The notes under the pieces are model-generated. The model did not search any database. It was given only the letters and a program-made list of their open reading frames with translations, and was not told the origin of the DNA. Below are positions 26,315 to 36,559 of a DNA stretch of 64,000 bases, one piece after another. The number at the start of each line of letters is the position of its first letter. The stretch's first letter is position 1. Source of the DNA: Oscillospiraceae bacterium (GTDB lineage: Bacteria > Bacillota > Clostridia > Oscillospirales > Ruminococcaceae); contig JAITEB010000028.1 in the NCBI GenBank assembly GCA_031282245.1, positions 30,931 to 94,930 of the forward strand. The letters run 5' to 3'. Position numbers and translations under genes: made by a program.

Positions 26315-26555
26315 AAGTAGTTCTCCTTTGAAATATTAAGTTTTGCTTATATTTTTATAAAGCCTTATATTTATAATATTATATTTTTTTATATAAATCA
26401 AGAAGCAATCAAATTTTTATATATTATTCATAAGCTTTACAGGAGAGCGGGCGCGGATTCTGTTCATAGATATTCTGTTGTTTGATTTTGATTATTATGC
26501 TAATATGTATCTAAGGCAAATACTTAAATTTTTTATAGAAAAGGTGAATATTACA

Positions 26556-26813
26556 ATGGACGTGTCAACAGAAGGTATTTTTAATATGCTGGAAGAAGTG
26601 AAAGACGGCAAGCTGAGCGATGTTGCAAAAAAAGTTTCCGGTCTGGCAGAAAACGTTGCGGACGCCGCGGACAAGTTTGAATCCAAAGAGGGCAAACTGG
26701 GCGATGCCGCAAAAAAAGTCTCGGACATTGCCGAAAATGTTGCGGCGGCGGCGGAGAAGCTCGCAGGGTTTGCGGGAAATTTGGGCGGAACATCAGGCAA
26801 AACAGGACAGTAA
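26556..26813 (+). CDS. 85-residue helical repeat protein
   Basis: Not recognised. ATG at 26556 follows AAAGGTGA; the frame continues back to 26478 without a ribosome site. The product holds two tandem copies of a roughly 28-residue unit (DGKLSDVAKKVSGLAENVA and EGKLGDAAKKVSDIAENVA begin them), amphipathic and Ala/Lys/Glu-rich, then a Gly-rich tail. No cysteine, signal peptide or membrane segment. It resembles general small helical proteins that coat membranes or complexes but no family can be named. Monocistronic: an unusually GC-rich terminator follows. The stretch 26315-26555 before it is AT-rich with no gene. Confidence 0.65.
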   Translation: MDVSTEGIFNMLEEVKDGKLSDVAKKVSGLAENVADAADKFESKEGKLGDAAKKVSDIAENVAAAAEKLAGFAGNLGGTSGKTGQ

Positions 26814-26841
26814 ATCTCGTTTACCTCCATATTAAATATAT

Positions 26842-26881
26842 GCGGGGGGGGCAGCTTTTCTTGCAGCTGCCCCCCCCCCGC
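26842..26881. terminator. Very GC-rich terminator hairpin
   Basis: GCGGGGGGGGCAGCT pairs with AGCTGC and a run of C plus GC, with one bulged base, between the convergent small helical protein gene and the ABC permease gene. Flanked by AAAATTTT. Confidence 0.75.
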
Positions 26882-26923
26882 AAAATTTTGCGTGTTATTA
26901 TAATTAATAAATCGGATAATTAT

Positions 26924-28831
26924 TCACTGCACGCCGCGTATAGTTTCTATCAAGCTGCCGCTTTTCAAGCGCTTTACAGAAAATCGCATAGTGATAAAAG
27001 TTATAATAAACACGCCGAATATGCACTCTAAAACCGGCGCCCACGGAAAGCGGAAGGGCAGCCCTATGACAATTCCCATGCTTTGGTACAGACCGTATGA
27101 CGCCAGAACCCCCAGCGGCAGCCCGAAAATCAGCGAACGGACGGAACACAGTATGCTTTCAAGATTCAGCATTTTTTTTATGCCGCCTTTGGTCATGCCC
27201 ACACTTTCCAGCACGGCAAATTCACGGGCGCGGGAACGGATGTTTGTAGAGATTGTGCTGACGACGCTTATAACCGCAATCAGCGCCAGCATTCCGGCAA
27301 AGCCGTAGACAAAAAACATTATTGTGTTTATCAGGTTTTTCATTTGTCTCATCATTCGGGCGATATCAACAACCTCCGCGCTTACGCCAATTCCATCCGC
27401 AGATTTCGGCGCAAGCTCCTCCAGCGTTTTTTCGCAGAATTCTTTAAAAGCCGCAACGTCCCCGGTTTTTGCATACCAGCTATAGTCTGAAGAAACGCTG
27501 TCCGGAACTATAAGCGCAAATTCGGACTCCAGCCTGAACATAATTTCGTTTGGAACCTCGCCGCTTGTCAGCTCGCCGTCGAGAGGCACATTGACAGTCT
27601 CATACCCCGGACGGGCGAAAGATATTTCCCTGCCTTTCAGAGATCCGAAGTCATAGGGCGAATATTCCCTTTTTCTGCCGCTTGCGCTGTCCCGCCTGAG
27701 ATTTATCAGCAGGCTGCTCCCGGCAGGAACCCCGGCGGTTTTGCAAAGCCGCTGATAATGCTCCGGATCGACGTTAAGCAAAACGCCGGCCTGAACAGTC
27801 CCGTCCGGAAGCGTTACAGCGTACCCCGTGACGCCGCCGACGCCGAAAATTTCAGTATTCTCAAAGCCGGCAAGTCTCGCCGAAATCTCGTCGGCGGTCG
27901 CTTTATCCATAGTAAAATAATCCTGTTCGCCGTAATCGCCGAGAGAATTGGAATTCCAGTTTGTAACGGCGTCAGCGTCAATATTCGGGTAAATCAGGTT
28001 AGTCGTGCTGTTCATAAGGGCGCCCAAACTCCCGGCGGCAATCAGCAATATTATGCTTATCGTCAGGGACAGGACGGTCGCCCGGAAACTGCGGCTGCTT
28101 CTCTTAAGAGATTTTGAGGCGAGAGTTCCCTCAAACCCGAATATTTGCTGCGTCAATTTGGAAGTTTTGACTTTGCGCCTGCTGATTTTCACTTCTCCGG
28201 CGCTTCTGATGGCATCGATTGCCGGGATTTTCGCCGCCTTGCGTGCCGGAAGCCATGCCGAAAGCAGGACTGTCCCAAAAGATATTGCTATAGCGACAAC
28301 AAACATAATAGGCGGCGTTACAAAAGAAACTTGCAAGAATGCCTCCGAATTAATATTCAGCGCTCCGTCGCTCACCATATTGTTCAGAAAGCCCGTAACG
28401 ACGGACATGCCGACGAACTCTACAAACAGCCCGATAATTATACCGGCCGGGATCCCGATTATGCTGAGAAATACGCCTTCATACAGCACAGAAGAAGCAA
28501 TTTGCCTTTTCGTAGCGCCGACGCTTTTCAAAATACCAAACTGGCTGGCGCGCTCCCCGGCGCTGATTCTGAACGCGTTTGACACCACTATAACCGAAGC
28601 CGTTACAATCACCGCGCCCAGGATCATGCCAAGCGAAATCAGCGCGGAGTTGTGCGCGCCGCTTCTATAGTTATATCCCACGGCTTTATCAATAACTTCT
28701 TTCGCGCTGGCGACAAAACCGCAGACGGCGGTGAGCATAGCCGACGAAAGCGCTATTCCCAGCAGCGTCATGACGGAGCGGTTCCTGCTTATTTTAATCT
28801 GCGCAAGCGCAAGCTTTGCCGTAAGTTTCAT
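26924..28831 (-). CDS. ABC transporter permease, FtsX/MacB family
   Basis: 635 residues with two FtsX-like four-segment modules: membrane segments near 15-35, then about 60-85, 120-145 and 170-195 in the first half, and about 262-282 and the last 150 residues in the second, with a large extracytoplasmic domain (about 290-490) between. The repeated signature (FGILKSVGATKRQI and FAVLESVGMTKGGI) occurs in both halves. The gene overlaps the stop of the ATPase gene by TGATG. This pair type exports peptides or lipids, or works as a mechanotransmission pump in antimicrobial-peptide resistance. No two-component system adjoins it here. Confidence 0.9.
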   Translation of the reverse strand: MKLTAKLALAQIKISRNRSVMTLLGIALSSAMLTAVCGFVASAKEVIDKAVGYNYRSGAHNSALISLGMILGAVIVTASVIVVSNAFRISAGERASQFGILKSVGATKRQIASSVLYEGVFLSIIGIPAGIIIGLFVEFVGMSVVTGFLNNMVSDGALNINSEAFLQVSFVTPPIMFVVAIAISFGTVLLSAWLPARKAAKIPAIDAIRSAGEVKISRRKVKTSKLTQQIFGFEGTLASKSLKRSSRSFRATVLSLTISIILLIAAGSLGALMNSTTNLIYPNIDADAVTNWNSNSLGDYGEQDYFTMDKATADEISARLAGFENTEIFGVGGVTGYAVTLPDGTVQAGVLLNVDPEHYQRLCKTAGVPAGSSLLINLRRDSASGRKREYSPYDFGSLKGREISFARPGYETVNVPLDGELTSGEVPNEIMFRLESEFALIVPDSVSSDYSWYAKTGDVAAFKEFCEKTLEELAPKSADGIGVSAEVVDIARMMRQMKNLINTIMFFVYGFAGMLALIAVISVVSTISTNIRSRAREFAVLESVGMTKGGIKKMLNLESILCSVRSLIFGLPLGVLASYGLYQSMGIVIGLPFRFPWAPVLECIFGVFIITFITMRFSVKRLKSGSLIETIRGVQ

Positions 28832-29511
28832 CAGCGCACCTCCTCGTCCCGGAGGATTTTTCCGTCGCTGATGGTTATTACTCTGTCCGCCTGCAGAGCT
28901 ATTTTTTCATCGTGGGTAATAACAAGCAGTGTCTGATTAAATTTTTTGTTGGAAAATTTTAATAATTCAATGACTTCTTTGCTGGCTTTGCTGTCCAGGT
29001 TGCCTGTCGGCTCGTCCGCAAGGATGATAGCCGGGTCGTTTATCATGGCGCGGCCGACGGACACCCTTTGCTGCTGCCCGCCGGAAAGCTCGTTGGGCAG
29101 ATGCCTGGCGCGGCTGGTAAGCCCGATTGTTTCAAGGATTGAGCGGAGCTTTTCTTTGTTCGTCTGGCGGCCGTCCAAAAGCCGGGGCAGGCTGATGTTT
29201 TCCTCCGCGGTAAGAGTGGGGATAAGATTATAAAACTGATAAATAATCCCGATATTCCTGCGCCGGAAAATCGCCAGGTTTGATTCGTCCAGCGCGTAAA
29301 TATCTTTGCCGTCAATATATACCTTGCCGCTTGTGGGGCGGTCCACGCCGCCCAGCAGGTGCAGAAGAGTCGATTTACCCGAGCCGGACGCGCCGATAAC
29401 CGCGACGAATTCGCCTTTGCGGACGCTGAAAGCAACCCCGTCCAGCGCGTTTACAGCCGTATCGCCTTTACCGTATGTTTTAGTCAGGCCTTCTACTTTT
29501 AGAATTTCCAT
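28831..29511 (-). CDS. ABC transporter ATP-binding protein (MacB/LolD type)
   Basis: 226 residues. Walker [10 protein letters not shown], signature LSGGQQQR, Walker [13 protein letters not shown]-loop VITHDEK: a complete ATPase of the group paired with FtsX-like permeases. It is first in a two-gene operon with the permease and overlaps it by one base of stop/start. The 116 bp upstream separate it from the M24 peptidase gene, also on the minus strand. Confidence 0.93.
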   Translation of the reverse strand: MEILKVEGLTKTYGKGDTAVNALDGVAFSVRKGEFVAVIGASGSGKSTLLHLLGGVDRPTSGKVYIDGKDIYALDESNLAIFRRRNIGIIYQFYNLIPTLTAEENISLPRLLDGRQTNKEKLRSILETIGLTSRARHLPNELSGGQQQRVSVGRAMINDPAIILADEPTGNLDSKASKEVIELLKFSNKKFNQTLLVITHDEKIALQADRVITISDGKILRDEEVR

Positions 29512-29627
29512 AATGGCAGTCCTCCAAATTGTTTTATGGCCTTATTATGGCCGGGCAAAGTGACTGCCATGTGACTTGAAAGGCTTTTAAAAATGACAGT
29601 TTAGTCATTTTAAAATCTTGCTTAATA

Positions 29628-30695
29628 TTATAAAATAATAAGCTTTTTTTCGCTCGCGGTGAAGTTTTCAAATCCGCTCTGTGTGACCAGTCCCATGTCT
29701 TCAATGCGCGCGCCAAACTCGCCCTCAAGATAAATACCCGGTTCCACAGTCATAACAAGCCCCTCTTCGGCGATGTCGTCGCAGCGCGGACTGAAGCGCG
29801 GTTCCTCGTGAATCTCCACCCCTACGGCATGGCCAAGCCCATGGCCGAATTTTCCCTCAAAGCCCGCGCCGTTAATAATATCCCGCGCGGCTTTGTCCAC
29901 ATCGCTGCACTTTACGCCGGCTTTTGCGGCCGCAATCCCGGCAAGCTGAGCCTTCAGAACGGTTTCATAGACCAGCTTTTGTTTTTCCGCGGCGGAGCCA
30001 AGCGCGACAGTCCGCGTCATATCGGAGCGGTAGCCGTCAATCTCGGCGCCGAAATCCATGGTGATAAAATCGCCCCTGCGGATTTTGCGCTCTCCCGGAA
30101 CGCCGTGCGGTTTGGAGGAATTTTCTCCCGCGACCACAATAAACTCAAAAGAAGCCGCGTCCGCCCCCCTGCGGCGCATATAAAATTCCATATCAAGGGC
30201 GATCTCCCTTTCGCTTCGGCCTTCTTGGATATTATTTAAAATATATACAAAAGTCTCGTCTGTCAAATCCTGAGCCTGCCTTATCAGGGAAATTTCATCC
30301 GGCGTTTTGATTTTGCGCATGCTGATAATTAAGCGGCTGAACTCGCTGCCGGAGAGAATTTCCGTCCCGGGGAGCATTTCCCTGTATGACCCGGCTTCGG
30401 CGACGGTTATATAATCGTTTTCCAGCGCAAGGTTTTTTATGCCGTGCTTCTGTATAAGCTCGGGCAGCTGTCTGCTGAGCCGCTCTTCCAGAATTATATC
30501 AAAGCCGGAAATTTTATCCCTTGCGGCTTCGATATAGCGCGAATCTATCAGGAAGTAAGCTTTTTCCCGCGTGACCAAAATATGGCCGTCGGACGAGGAA
30601 AAACCCAGAAAATATCTTCTGTTTGGAACTGAACTTATCAGGCCGGCGTCGACGCCTTCCGGAAAACGTTTAATTAATTCTTCTATTTTTGACAT
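29628..30695 (-). CDS. Xaa-Pro aminopeptidase/dipeptidase (M24B)
   Basis: Cytoplasmic metallopeptidase of 355 residues that removes residues next to proline. Creatinase-like N-domain (1-120) and pita-bread catalytic domain with the five metal ligands visible: two aspartates in MDFGAEIDGYRSDMTR, the histidine in GHGLGHAVGVEIHEEP, and two glutamates in TVEPGIYL and ARIEDM. Normal length for the short bacterial PepP/PepQ type. Possible promoter in the AT-rich stretch 30696-30790. It converges with nothing and reads in the same direction as the esterases upstream. Confidence 0.92.
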   Translation of the reverse strand: MSKIEELIKRFPEGVDAGLISSVPNRRYFLGFSSSDGHILVTREKAYFLIDSRYIEAARDKISGFDIILEERLSRQLPELIQKHGIKNLALENDYITVAEAGSYREMLPGTEILSGSEFSRLIISMRKIKTPDEISLIRQAQDLTDETFVYILNNIQEGRSEREIALDMEFYMRRRGADAASFEFIVVAGENSSKPHGVPGERKIRRGDFITMDFGAEIDGYRSDMTRTVALGSAAEKQKLVYETVLKAQLAGIAAAKAGVKCSDVDKAARDIINGAGFEGKFGHGLGHAVGVEIHEEPRFSPRCDDIAEEGLVMTVEPGIYLEGEFGARIEDMGLVTQSGFENFTASEKKLIIL

Positions 30696-30791
30696 TAAAT
30701 ATACCTGCCTTTTTATTATAACTCAGAGCAATATTTTGGCCGTTTCGCAGATTCATGCGTGTGTGAAATATATTATTTTTTATCTAAATTT

Positions 30792-32336
30792 CTATACGTT
30801 TTCCGGCGCGTATTCCCATTTGAAAGGCTTTGCGGGAAGTCCCGCGCTGTTGTAAAGATTCACGTTGCTGTAGCCAGCCCACGCGAACAGAATTTCAATG
30901 GGCAGTTTCTCGCTGATTTTAGGGTTTTGTATTTTTACACAGTCGCCCTCAGTCCCGGCTGAAGGATCTTTCAGTTCTTTTCCGCCGACAATAACTTTCA
31001 GATCGTTCAGTTTTTCGCCTTTTACGCTCAGCCCCTCGCCCGCATACGCAAAGCGCAGGACAATTTCGCCGCCAGATACGCTCGAATGGGCAAGTTCCGG
31101 GGCGTCGCACAGAATATCTTCGCCGTAAAGCTTGCCAAGCGCCATCAGCGCCAGGCGCTCGCCGATCGGACGTTTGTTCTTCGGGTGAATGTCATTGGGC
31201 AGGCCGGCGTCGCCGCTTGAAATCATATAGCAGTCGCTGACGTGTTTGCTGACCCATTCCTGCCGCCGCCGGACGGCCGGGAAGTTTTTCCCCGAACCCA
31301 TCCCCGCCTTGCCGAACGGCGCAAGCTGTACGAAGAAAAACGGCAGTTCATCCCGCCACGCGTCGCGCCAGCAGCGTATAACCGCGGAAAACAGCTCCGC
31401 ATAAATATCCGCCCGCGCCTCGTCGCTTTCTCCCTGATACCACAAAACGCCCCTGCCGGAGTAGCCCTCAATTTTCCGCACCATTGTGTGATACAGCCCG
31501 GACGGGCGGTTCGGATCTTTTGGGCCTTTTGTCAGCGTATAGCCTATAACTTTAAGCAATGCGGGAAGCATTCGCATACCGACATCAGAAAAAAGCGATT
31601 TTCCAAACAGAGAATTTGCTATCATGCGCTGTACCAGTTCCGAAGCCATCAGCCGCCGCGCTTTTTCGCCCTTTTTCTCGTATTTTGCGATATCAAGTTT
31701 TTCCAGAGCGGCTTTATACTCATCCAGATAAGGGGCAAATTTTGGATTCGCGTCCAGGTAGCTTTCGCCCAGCCAGGCATACGCGGTAGTCCCGCCCCAG
31801 CTGCAGCCGACAACGCCAATCGGCACATTCAGCGACGCTTTTATTTTTGCCGCAAAATACATTCCCACCGCGGAGAAATACACGGCGTTTTCCGGATTGA
31901 ACTCCAGCCATTTGTCCATGTAGCGCGTGTCCTTAAAGCCTTCTTCCTCTTCGCCCTCAAAAGAATATTTCCCTGTTTCATAATAGCGTAGGTGAGCGTC
32001 GTCAGCGTACGGAACTATAGAATCCGCCTCTATGTCAAAGCGTAAAGGGTATTCCATATTGCTTTGCCCGCCCGCAATCCAGACCTCGCCAATATCTATA
32101 TTATTAAAAATCAAGGTTTCAGACTCGCCGGAAACGACAAGCGTCAAATTCTCCGCGGCTTCCCGCGGCGGCAGAAAAATTGAGAAGCTTCCCGCCGGGA
32201 GTTCTTTCTCATATAAAATTTTGCCGTCCAGACTGACGGCGACATTCTGCTTCCGGTTTGTTTCTCCCCAGAGACGTATTGGCTTTTGACGCTGCAAAAC
32301 CATGCCGTCCTGAAAAATACGCGCAAGTTTAATCAT
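30792..32336 (-). CDS. Sialate O-acetylesterase-like SGNH esterase
   Basis: 514 residues with the SASA-type fold. The nucleophile block is AGGQSNMEYPL; the C-terminal Asp-His pair appears in DIHPKNKRPIGERLA. A beta-rich N-domain (FQDGMVLQRQKPIRLWG) precedes it. No signal peptide, so it appears intracellular, unlike many gut homologues. The enzyme type removes acetyl groups from sialic acid or other acetylated glycans. It is followed by a second esterase gene upstream on the same strand (30 bp gap), suggesting a small glycan de-esterification operon. Confidence 0.87.
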   Translation of the reverse strand: MIKLARIFQDGMVLQRQKPIRLWGETNRKQNVAVSLDGKILYEKELPAGSFSIFLPPREAAENLTLVVSGESETLIFNNIDIGEVWIAGGQSNMEYPLRFDIEADSIVPYADDAHLRYYETGKYSFEGEEEEGFKDTRYMDKWLEFNPENAVYFSAVGMYFAAKIKASLNVPIGVVGCSWGGTTAYAWLGESYLDANPKFAPYLDEYKAALEKLDIAKYEKKGEKARRLMASELVQRMIANSLFGKSLFSDVGMRMLPALLKVIGYTLTKGPKDPNRPSGLYHTMVRKIEGYSGRGVLWYQGESDEARADIYAELFSAVIRCWRDAWRDELPFFFVQLAPFGKAGMGSGKNFPAVRRRQEWVSKHVSDCYMISSGDAGLPNDIHPKNKRPIGERLALMALGKLYGEDILCDAPELAHSSVSGGEIVLRFAYAGEGLSVKGEKLNDLKVIVGGKELKDPSAGTEGDCVKIQNPKISEKLPIEILFAWAGYSNVNLYNSAGLPAKPFKWEYAPENV

Positions 32337-32366
32337 AAGAAATACCCTCCACTTTGATTTTATTTT

Positions 32367-33329
32367 TTATTTTTGCGGCGCGAAATAGTTTTCAGCCGCA
32401 TATTTATAATTCTCTGTCAAAAAATCGGCGGCCTGTTTTGCAATATTTGTTTTTGGGCACATTATATCAAAGCCATGGAAACAGCCGTCGAAAATTTTAA
32501 AACTTACAGGAATACCGCATTTTTTCAGGTTTTTTATATAGGCGGCTGTCTCGTCCAGAAAAGGCTCAATGCTGCCGACATAAGAACAGGCCGGGGGCAG
32601 CCCGCCGTAATCAGCTGCCCGGGCGGGAGCGGCGTAGGCCGGGACGTCGCCGCTTCCGTAACGCTCCCCCAAATACAGCCGCCACGCAGCTTCGTTAAGG
32701 TCGGAATTCCAGACAGGCGCGTCGTTGTCCCTTGAAGATTCAGTGGGGCGATCGTCCAGCATAGGATAAAGCGGCATTTGAAAAGCGACGGACACTTCCC
32801 CCTTGTCACGGGCATAAAGCGAAAGCGCCGCCGCAAGTCCTCCTCCAGCGCTGTCCCCGCCGACAAATATCTGGTCGGGGCGCATCCCAAAAGCTTCCCC
32901 GCGGCCGCGAAGCCAAAGAAGCGCCGAATAACAGTCCTCCAGAGCGGCGGGATAGGGCTTGTCAGGGGAAAGCGTGTAATCCGGCGAAACTACCACACAG
33001 GCGCCCGCTTTGATAAAGCGCAGGATAAAGCTGTCGTCCTGCTCCGGCACCCCGATTGAGTAACCGCCGCCATGAATCCATAAAACTCCCGGAAGGTTGG
33101 ATTTTGTTTCCAGCGGGCTGTAAACGCAGAGCCGCAGTTTGGAGCCGTCGGCTCGGGGTATATAAACCTGCTCGTAGCGCATTTCCTTGCTGTGGCGGCC
33201 TTTCAGCAAGCCGCACAGCGCTTTCATGACCCTGGTTTTGTTCAGGGAAAATTTTTGAGCGCTTCTGCGCCAGGATTTACCAGTTTTTCTCAATTCGGGG
33301 TGAATCATCTCGTCTGTGATTTTAGGCAT
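32367..33329 (-). CDS. Alpha/beta hydrolase, hormone-sensitive-lipase type esterase
   Basis: 320 residues, cytoplasmic. The oxyanion box HGGG in WIHGGGYSIG, the nucleophile elbow GGDSAGGGLA, and the C-terminal His in FHGF define the HSL (family IV) esterase group, which acts on short-chain carboxylic esters. First gene of a two-gene operon with the SASA-like esterase. Upstream is 345 bp without a gene. Confidence 0.9.
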   Translation of the reverse strand: MPKITDEMIHPELRKTGKSWRRSAQKFSLNKTRVMKALCGLLKGRHSKEMRYEQVYIPRADGSKLRLCVYSPLETKSNLPGVLWIHGGGYSIGVPEQDDSFILRFIKAGACVVVSPDYTLSPDKPYPAALEDCYSALLWLRGRGEAFGMRPDQIFVGGDSAGGGLAAALSLYARDKGEVSVAFQMPLYPMLDDRPTESSRDNDAPVWNSDLNEAAWRLYLGERYGSGDVPAYAAPARAADYGGLPPACSYVGSIEPFLDETAAYIKNLKKCGIPVSFKIFDGCFHGFDIMCPKTNIAKQAADFLTENYKYAAENYFAPQK

Positions 33330-33605
33330 TTCCGATCCCCTTCTTAAATATATATATATGCCGCTATTAAAACAATTGTAGCCTGTAAATTCGGCGGGTT
33401 GTTCTCAAAATGTTTCAATCGCTCAGTCAGTTATATGCAAGTATCACAGCGTCGACTTATGTATTTTATTATATCATGAGTTTGCAAAGTCTTCAAGAAT
33501 TTTCAGGAATTTATACTAATTCCAAGTGATAACATTAAAATAATAAGCAAAGATATGACATATACAAAGCGATTTTTGATATTTTGTTTTGGGGCTTTTT
33601 ATTCC

Positions 33606-33633
33606 TTGCCTTTTCCCGAATATAAGCTATAAT
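33606..33633 (+). promoter_or_regulatory. Promoter of ychF
   Basis: TTGCCT and TATAAT with 16 bp between, 41 bp before the start codon. The rest of the 33330-33674 gap is AT-rich and holds no ORF or clear RNA; a promoter for the esterase operon presumably lies near its left end. Confidence 0.65.
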
Positions 33634-33674
33634 TAATAAAGAAAAATCATGCTGCATAAGGAGCGGTTATCAAT

Positions 33675-34769
33675 ATGAAACTTGGCATTGTCGGCCTGCC
33701 CAACGTCGGAAAAAGCACTCTTTTCAACGCCATCACCAGCGCGGGCGCGGAAAGCGCAAACTATCCCTTCTGCACTATTGATCCCAATATTGGTGTCGTC
33801 TCCGTCCCTGACAAACGCCTTGACGCGCTTGCCGAGATGTATGACCCCGACAAATATACCCCCGCCGCGATAGAATTCGTCGATATAGCGGGGCTTGTTC
33901 GCGGAGCCTCCAGGGGCGAGGGCCTGGGAAACAAATTTTTGTCGCACATACGCGAGGTTGACGCAATTGTCCATGTTGTGCGCTGTTTCGAGAACGACGA
34001 CATAATTCACGTGGAGGGCGAAATCAGCCCGGAGCGCGATATTGAGACAATCAACCTTGAGCTGATTTTCTCCGATCTGGAAATTCTCGGCCGGCGGACA
34101 GATAAACTTAACAAACAGGCCAAAACGGACAAGCGCCTTCTGGACGAGATTGACTTTCTCAAACGTCTCAACGCTCATCTGGAAGAAGGTAAAACCGCTC
34201 GCGGCTTTGCTCAATCGCCGCAGGAGGAAGAATATACTGCGAACGCTTTTTTGCTTTCGGCAAAGCCAGTTATCTATGCCGCCAACATGAGCGAGGACGA
34301 TTTTATAAATAATATAGCAAATAATCCGCACTATAAACGGGTTCTGGCAATCGCGCGGGAAGAGGGCGCGGCTGTCCTGCCCATCTGCGCCAAAATTGAG
34401 GAGGATATTGCCGATATGTCCAAAGAGGACAAGACCATGTTTCTGGAGGAACTGAACCTGACGGAATCCGGCCTGGACAGACTTGTGCAGGAGTGCTATT
34501 CTCTGCTGGGGCTCATCTCTTATCTGACAGCCGGAAAGCAGGAGGTTCGCGCATGGACAATCACTAAGGGCACCAAAGCCCCGCAAGCCGCCGGAAAAAT
34601 TCACTCCGACTTTGAACGCGGCTTTATCCGGGCCGAGATAGTTTCTTTCGGGGATTTGACCGCCTGCGGAAGCATGTCCGCCGCAAAAGAAAAGGGACTC
34701 GTCCGGCTGGAAGGCAAAGATTATATCATGCGGGACGGCGACGTCGCGCTGTTTAGATTTAATGTGTAA
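33675..34769 (+). CDS. ychF: Redox-regulated P-loop ATPase/GTPase YchF
   Basis: Obg-family P-loop protein, 364 residues, normal length; it hydrolyses ATP better than GTP and binds ribosomes. G1 GLPNVGKST, switch/G3 region [20 protein letters not shown], a coiled-coil insertion (about 130-210) and a C-terminal TGS domain ([20 protein letters not shown]). AAGGAG precedes ATG 33675. Confidence 0.97.
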   Translation: MKLGIVGLPNVGKSTLFNAITSAGAESANYPFCTIDPNIGVVSVPDKRLDALAEMYDPDKYTPAAIEFVDIAGLVRGASRGEGLGNKFLSHIREVDAIVHVVRCFENDDIIHVEGEISPERDIETINLELIFSDLEILGRRTDKLNKQAKTDKRLLDEIDFLKRLNAHLEEGKTARGFAQSPQEEEYTANAFLLSAKPVIYAANMSEDDFINNIANNPHYKRVLAIAREEGAAVLPICAKIEEDIADMSKEDKTMFLEELNLTESGLDRLVQECYSLLGLISYLTAGKQEVRAWTITKGTKAPQAAGKIHSDFERGFIRAEIVSFGDLTACGSMSAAKEKGLVRLEGKDYIMRDGDVALFRFNV

Positions 34770-34861
34770 AGCCTGCTGCCGACACAGATTTAGCTTCTCG
34801 AACTTCAGAATTTGACGTCAGTTCTGTTTAAAAAGCAGGCAAATTCCGGCAGGTGATTTTT

Positions 34862-35611
34862 TTGCCCACTATACCCGATTTTGAATTCAAATTAGAGCGG
34901 CTCGGCGACACAATAAACGTCTGCATCACAAAAGAACACAATTTCGGCACAGACGCGTTTCTGCTCGCCAGCTTTGCCGCGCCGCGCCGGAAAGACCTCT
35001 GCTGCGATTTGGGCACGGGCTGCGGCATAATCCCGCTCTATTGGGCAAGACATTTTCAGCCGCGCAAGTGCTATGCAATCGAAATAATGCCGCGGGCGAT
35101 AGCGCAGCTTGAATATTCGCTCGGGATTTCCCGGCTTGAAACAGAGATAATTCCTCTTGAGCAGGATTTAAAAAAACTGGACAGAAACGCGCTTCCAATA
35201 GGGCGCTTTGACTTAGTTTCATGTAACCCACCGTATAAAACCGGCGGAACGGGCATTCTCAGCGAGAGCGCAAGCGGCAGAGCCGCCCGGCATGAGACGC
35301 TTTGCGCGCTTGGGGACGTTTGCCGCGCGGCGGCGGGGCTTTTACGCTTTGGGGGAAGGTTTTGCCTTTGCCAAAGGCCGGAGCGTCTTTTCGGCATTGC
35401 GGAAGAAATGCGCAAACACAGTCTTGAACCGAAGCGGCTCCGTTTTGTCCAGCAAAGGGCGGCTGCTGCGCCGTGGCTTTTTCTTCTTGAGGGGCGCAAA
35501 GGCGGAAAGCCATTTCTGACTGTTGAGAAGCCTCTCATAATAGAGGAAAACAGCGGATTTTCGCGTGAGCTTCTGGAAATTTACAGCGGCAAAACAGAAA
35601 CGGGGGTATAA
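34862..35611 (+). CDS. trmN6: tRNA1(Val) (adenine-37-N6)-methyltransferase-like protein
   Basis: 249 residues, SAM-dependent methyltransferase of the TrmN6/YfiC type. Motif I is DLGTGCGIIPL, and the amino-methyltransferase motif NPPY is in VSCNPPYKTG. The N-terminal opening RLGDTINVCITKEHNFGTDA is characteristic of the family. The start is TTG at 34862 after AGGTGA. It is two bases ahead of rsmI and translationally linked to it; this pairing is usual in Clostridia. Confidence 0.9.
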   Translation: MPTIPDFEFKLERLGDTINVCITKEHNFGTDAFLLASFAAPRRKDLCCDLGTGCGIIPLYWARHFQPRKCYAIEIMPRAIAQLEYSLGISRLETEIIPLEQDLKKLDRNALPIGRFDLVSCNPPYKTGGTGILSESASGRAARHETLCALGDVCRAAAGLLRFGGRFCLCQRPERLFGIAEEMRKHSLEPKRLRFVQQRAAAAPWLFLLEGRKGGKPFLTVEKPLIIEENSGFSRELLEIYSGKTETGV

Positions 35612-35613
35612 TT

Positions 35614-36450
35614 ATGCCGGGCACGCTTTACGTCGTTGGAACGCCTATCGGCAATCTGGGCGATTTTTCCCAAAGGGGGATAGAAACGCTCCAGACCGTC
35701 GATTTTATCGCCGCCGAAGACACACGCGTCACACAAAAGCTCCTGAACAGATTCGGCATAAAAAAGCCGGCGCTTAGCTATCACGCGCATTCTTTCAAAA
35801 CGCGCGGCGAGGAGATAATAAATCGCCTGCAAAGCGGCGAAAACGGCGCGATTGTCACCGATGCGGGAATGCCCTGTATTTCCGACCCCGGTGAGGAGCT
35901 TGTGCGGCTGTGCTATCAAAACGGCCTGAAAGTGGAAGTTATTCCGGGACCGTCGGCGCTTATCAGCGCGCTGGCGATTTCGGGGCTGAAGGTTTCGCGC
36001 TTCAGCTTCGAGGGGTTTTTGAGCGTCAACAAAACCAGCCGAAAAAAGCACCTTGAGGAAATCAAAGCCTCGCCCTATACTATGGTTTTTTACGAAGCTC
36101 CGCACAAGCTTTACAAAACGCTGCGGGATTTATATACAGTTCTGGGAGAAAGAAGTATCTGCCTTGCACGGGAGCTTACCAAAATTTATGAAGAAACGCT
36201 GCGCATGAAATTATCCGAAGCGCTTGAGCTCTACAGACAGAAGGAAGCTGTCGGCGAGTTTGTCTTAATAATAGAGGGCAAAGCGGCCGAAAAAAAACTT
36301 GGCATAACACTTGAAGAGGCCGCTGCGCTTGTGCTGGAACTGGAGGAATCGCGCGGACTTTCCGAAGCCGCAAAAGAAGCCGCCCGGCAAAGCGGCTTTT
36401 CCAAAAGCGAGATTTATAAAGCGGCGCTGCAATCAAAGCAATCTGTATAA
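35614..36450 (+). CDS. rsmI: 16S rRNA (cytidine-1402-2'-O)-methyltransferase
   Basis: Tetrapyrrole-methylase-fold enzyme that 2'-O-methylates C1402 in the decoding centre. 278 residues; VGTPIGNLGDFSQRG, AAEDTRVTQKLL, TDAGMPCISDPGEEL and PGPSALISALAISGL are the family blocks in order, with a C-terminal HTH-like tail (ALVLELEESRG). Follows trmN6 directly. Confidence 0.97.
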   Translation: MPGTLYVVGTPIGNLGDFSQRGIETLQTVDFIAAEDTRVTQKLLNRFGIKKPALSYHAHSFKTRGEEIINRLQSGENGAIVTDAGMPCISDPGEELVRLCYQNGLKVEVIPGPSALISALAISGLKVSRFSFEGFLSVNKTSRKKHLEEIKASPYTMVFYEAPHKLYKTLRDLYTVLGERSICLARELTKIYEETLRMKLSEALELYRQKEAVGEFVLIIEGKAAEKKLGITLEEAAALVLELEESRGLSEAAKEAARQSGFSKSEIYKAALQSKQSV

Positions 36451-36498
36451 AACGCGAAACAAGCAGGGGAATATTTACCCTTGCCCGCAAAAAAACGC

Positions 36499-36523
36499 GG
36501 GGGCGGTTTAAAGAACCGCCCCC
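36499..36523. terminator. Terminator between rsmI and the DUF4832 gene
   Basis: Perfect GGGGGCGGTT/AACCGCCCCC stem with a TAAAG loop, followed by ATTTTC on one side and preceded by A-rich sequence on the other, so it can serve both convergent genes. Confidence 0.85.
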
Positions 36524-36559
36524 ATTTTCAGACTATTTATTTTCTGCGTCTGACAAAAC

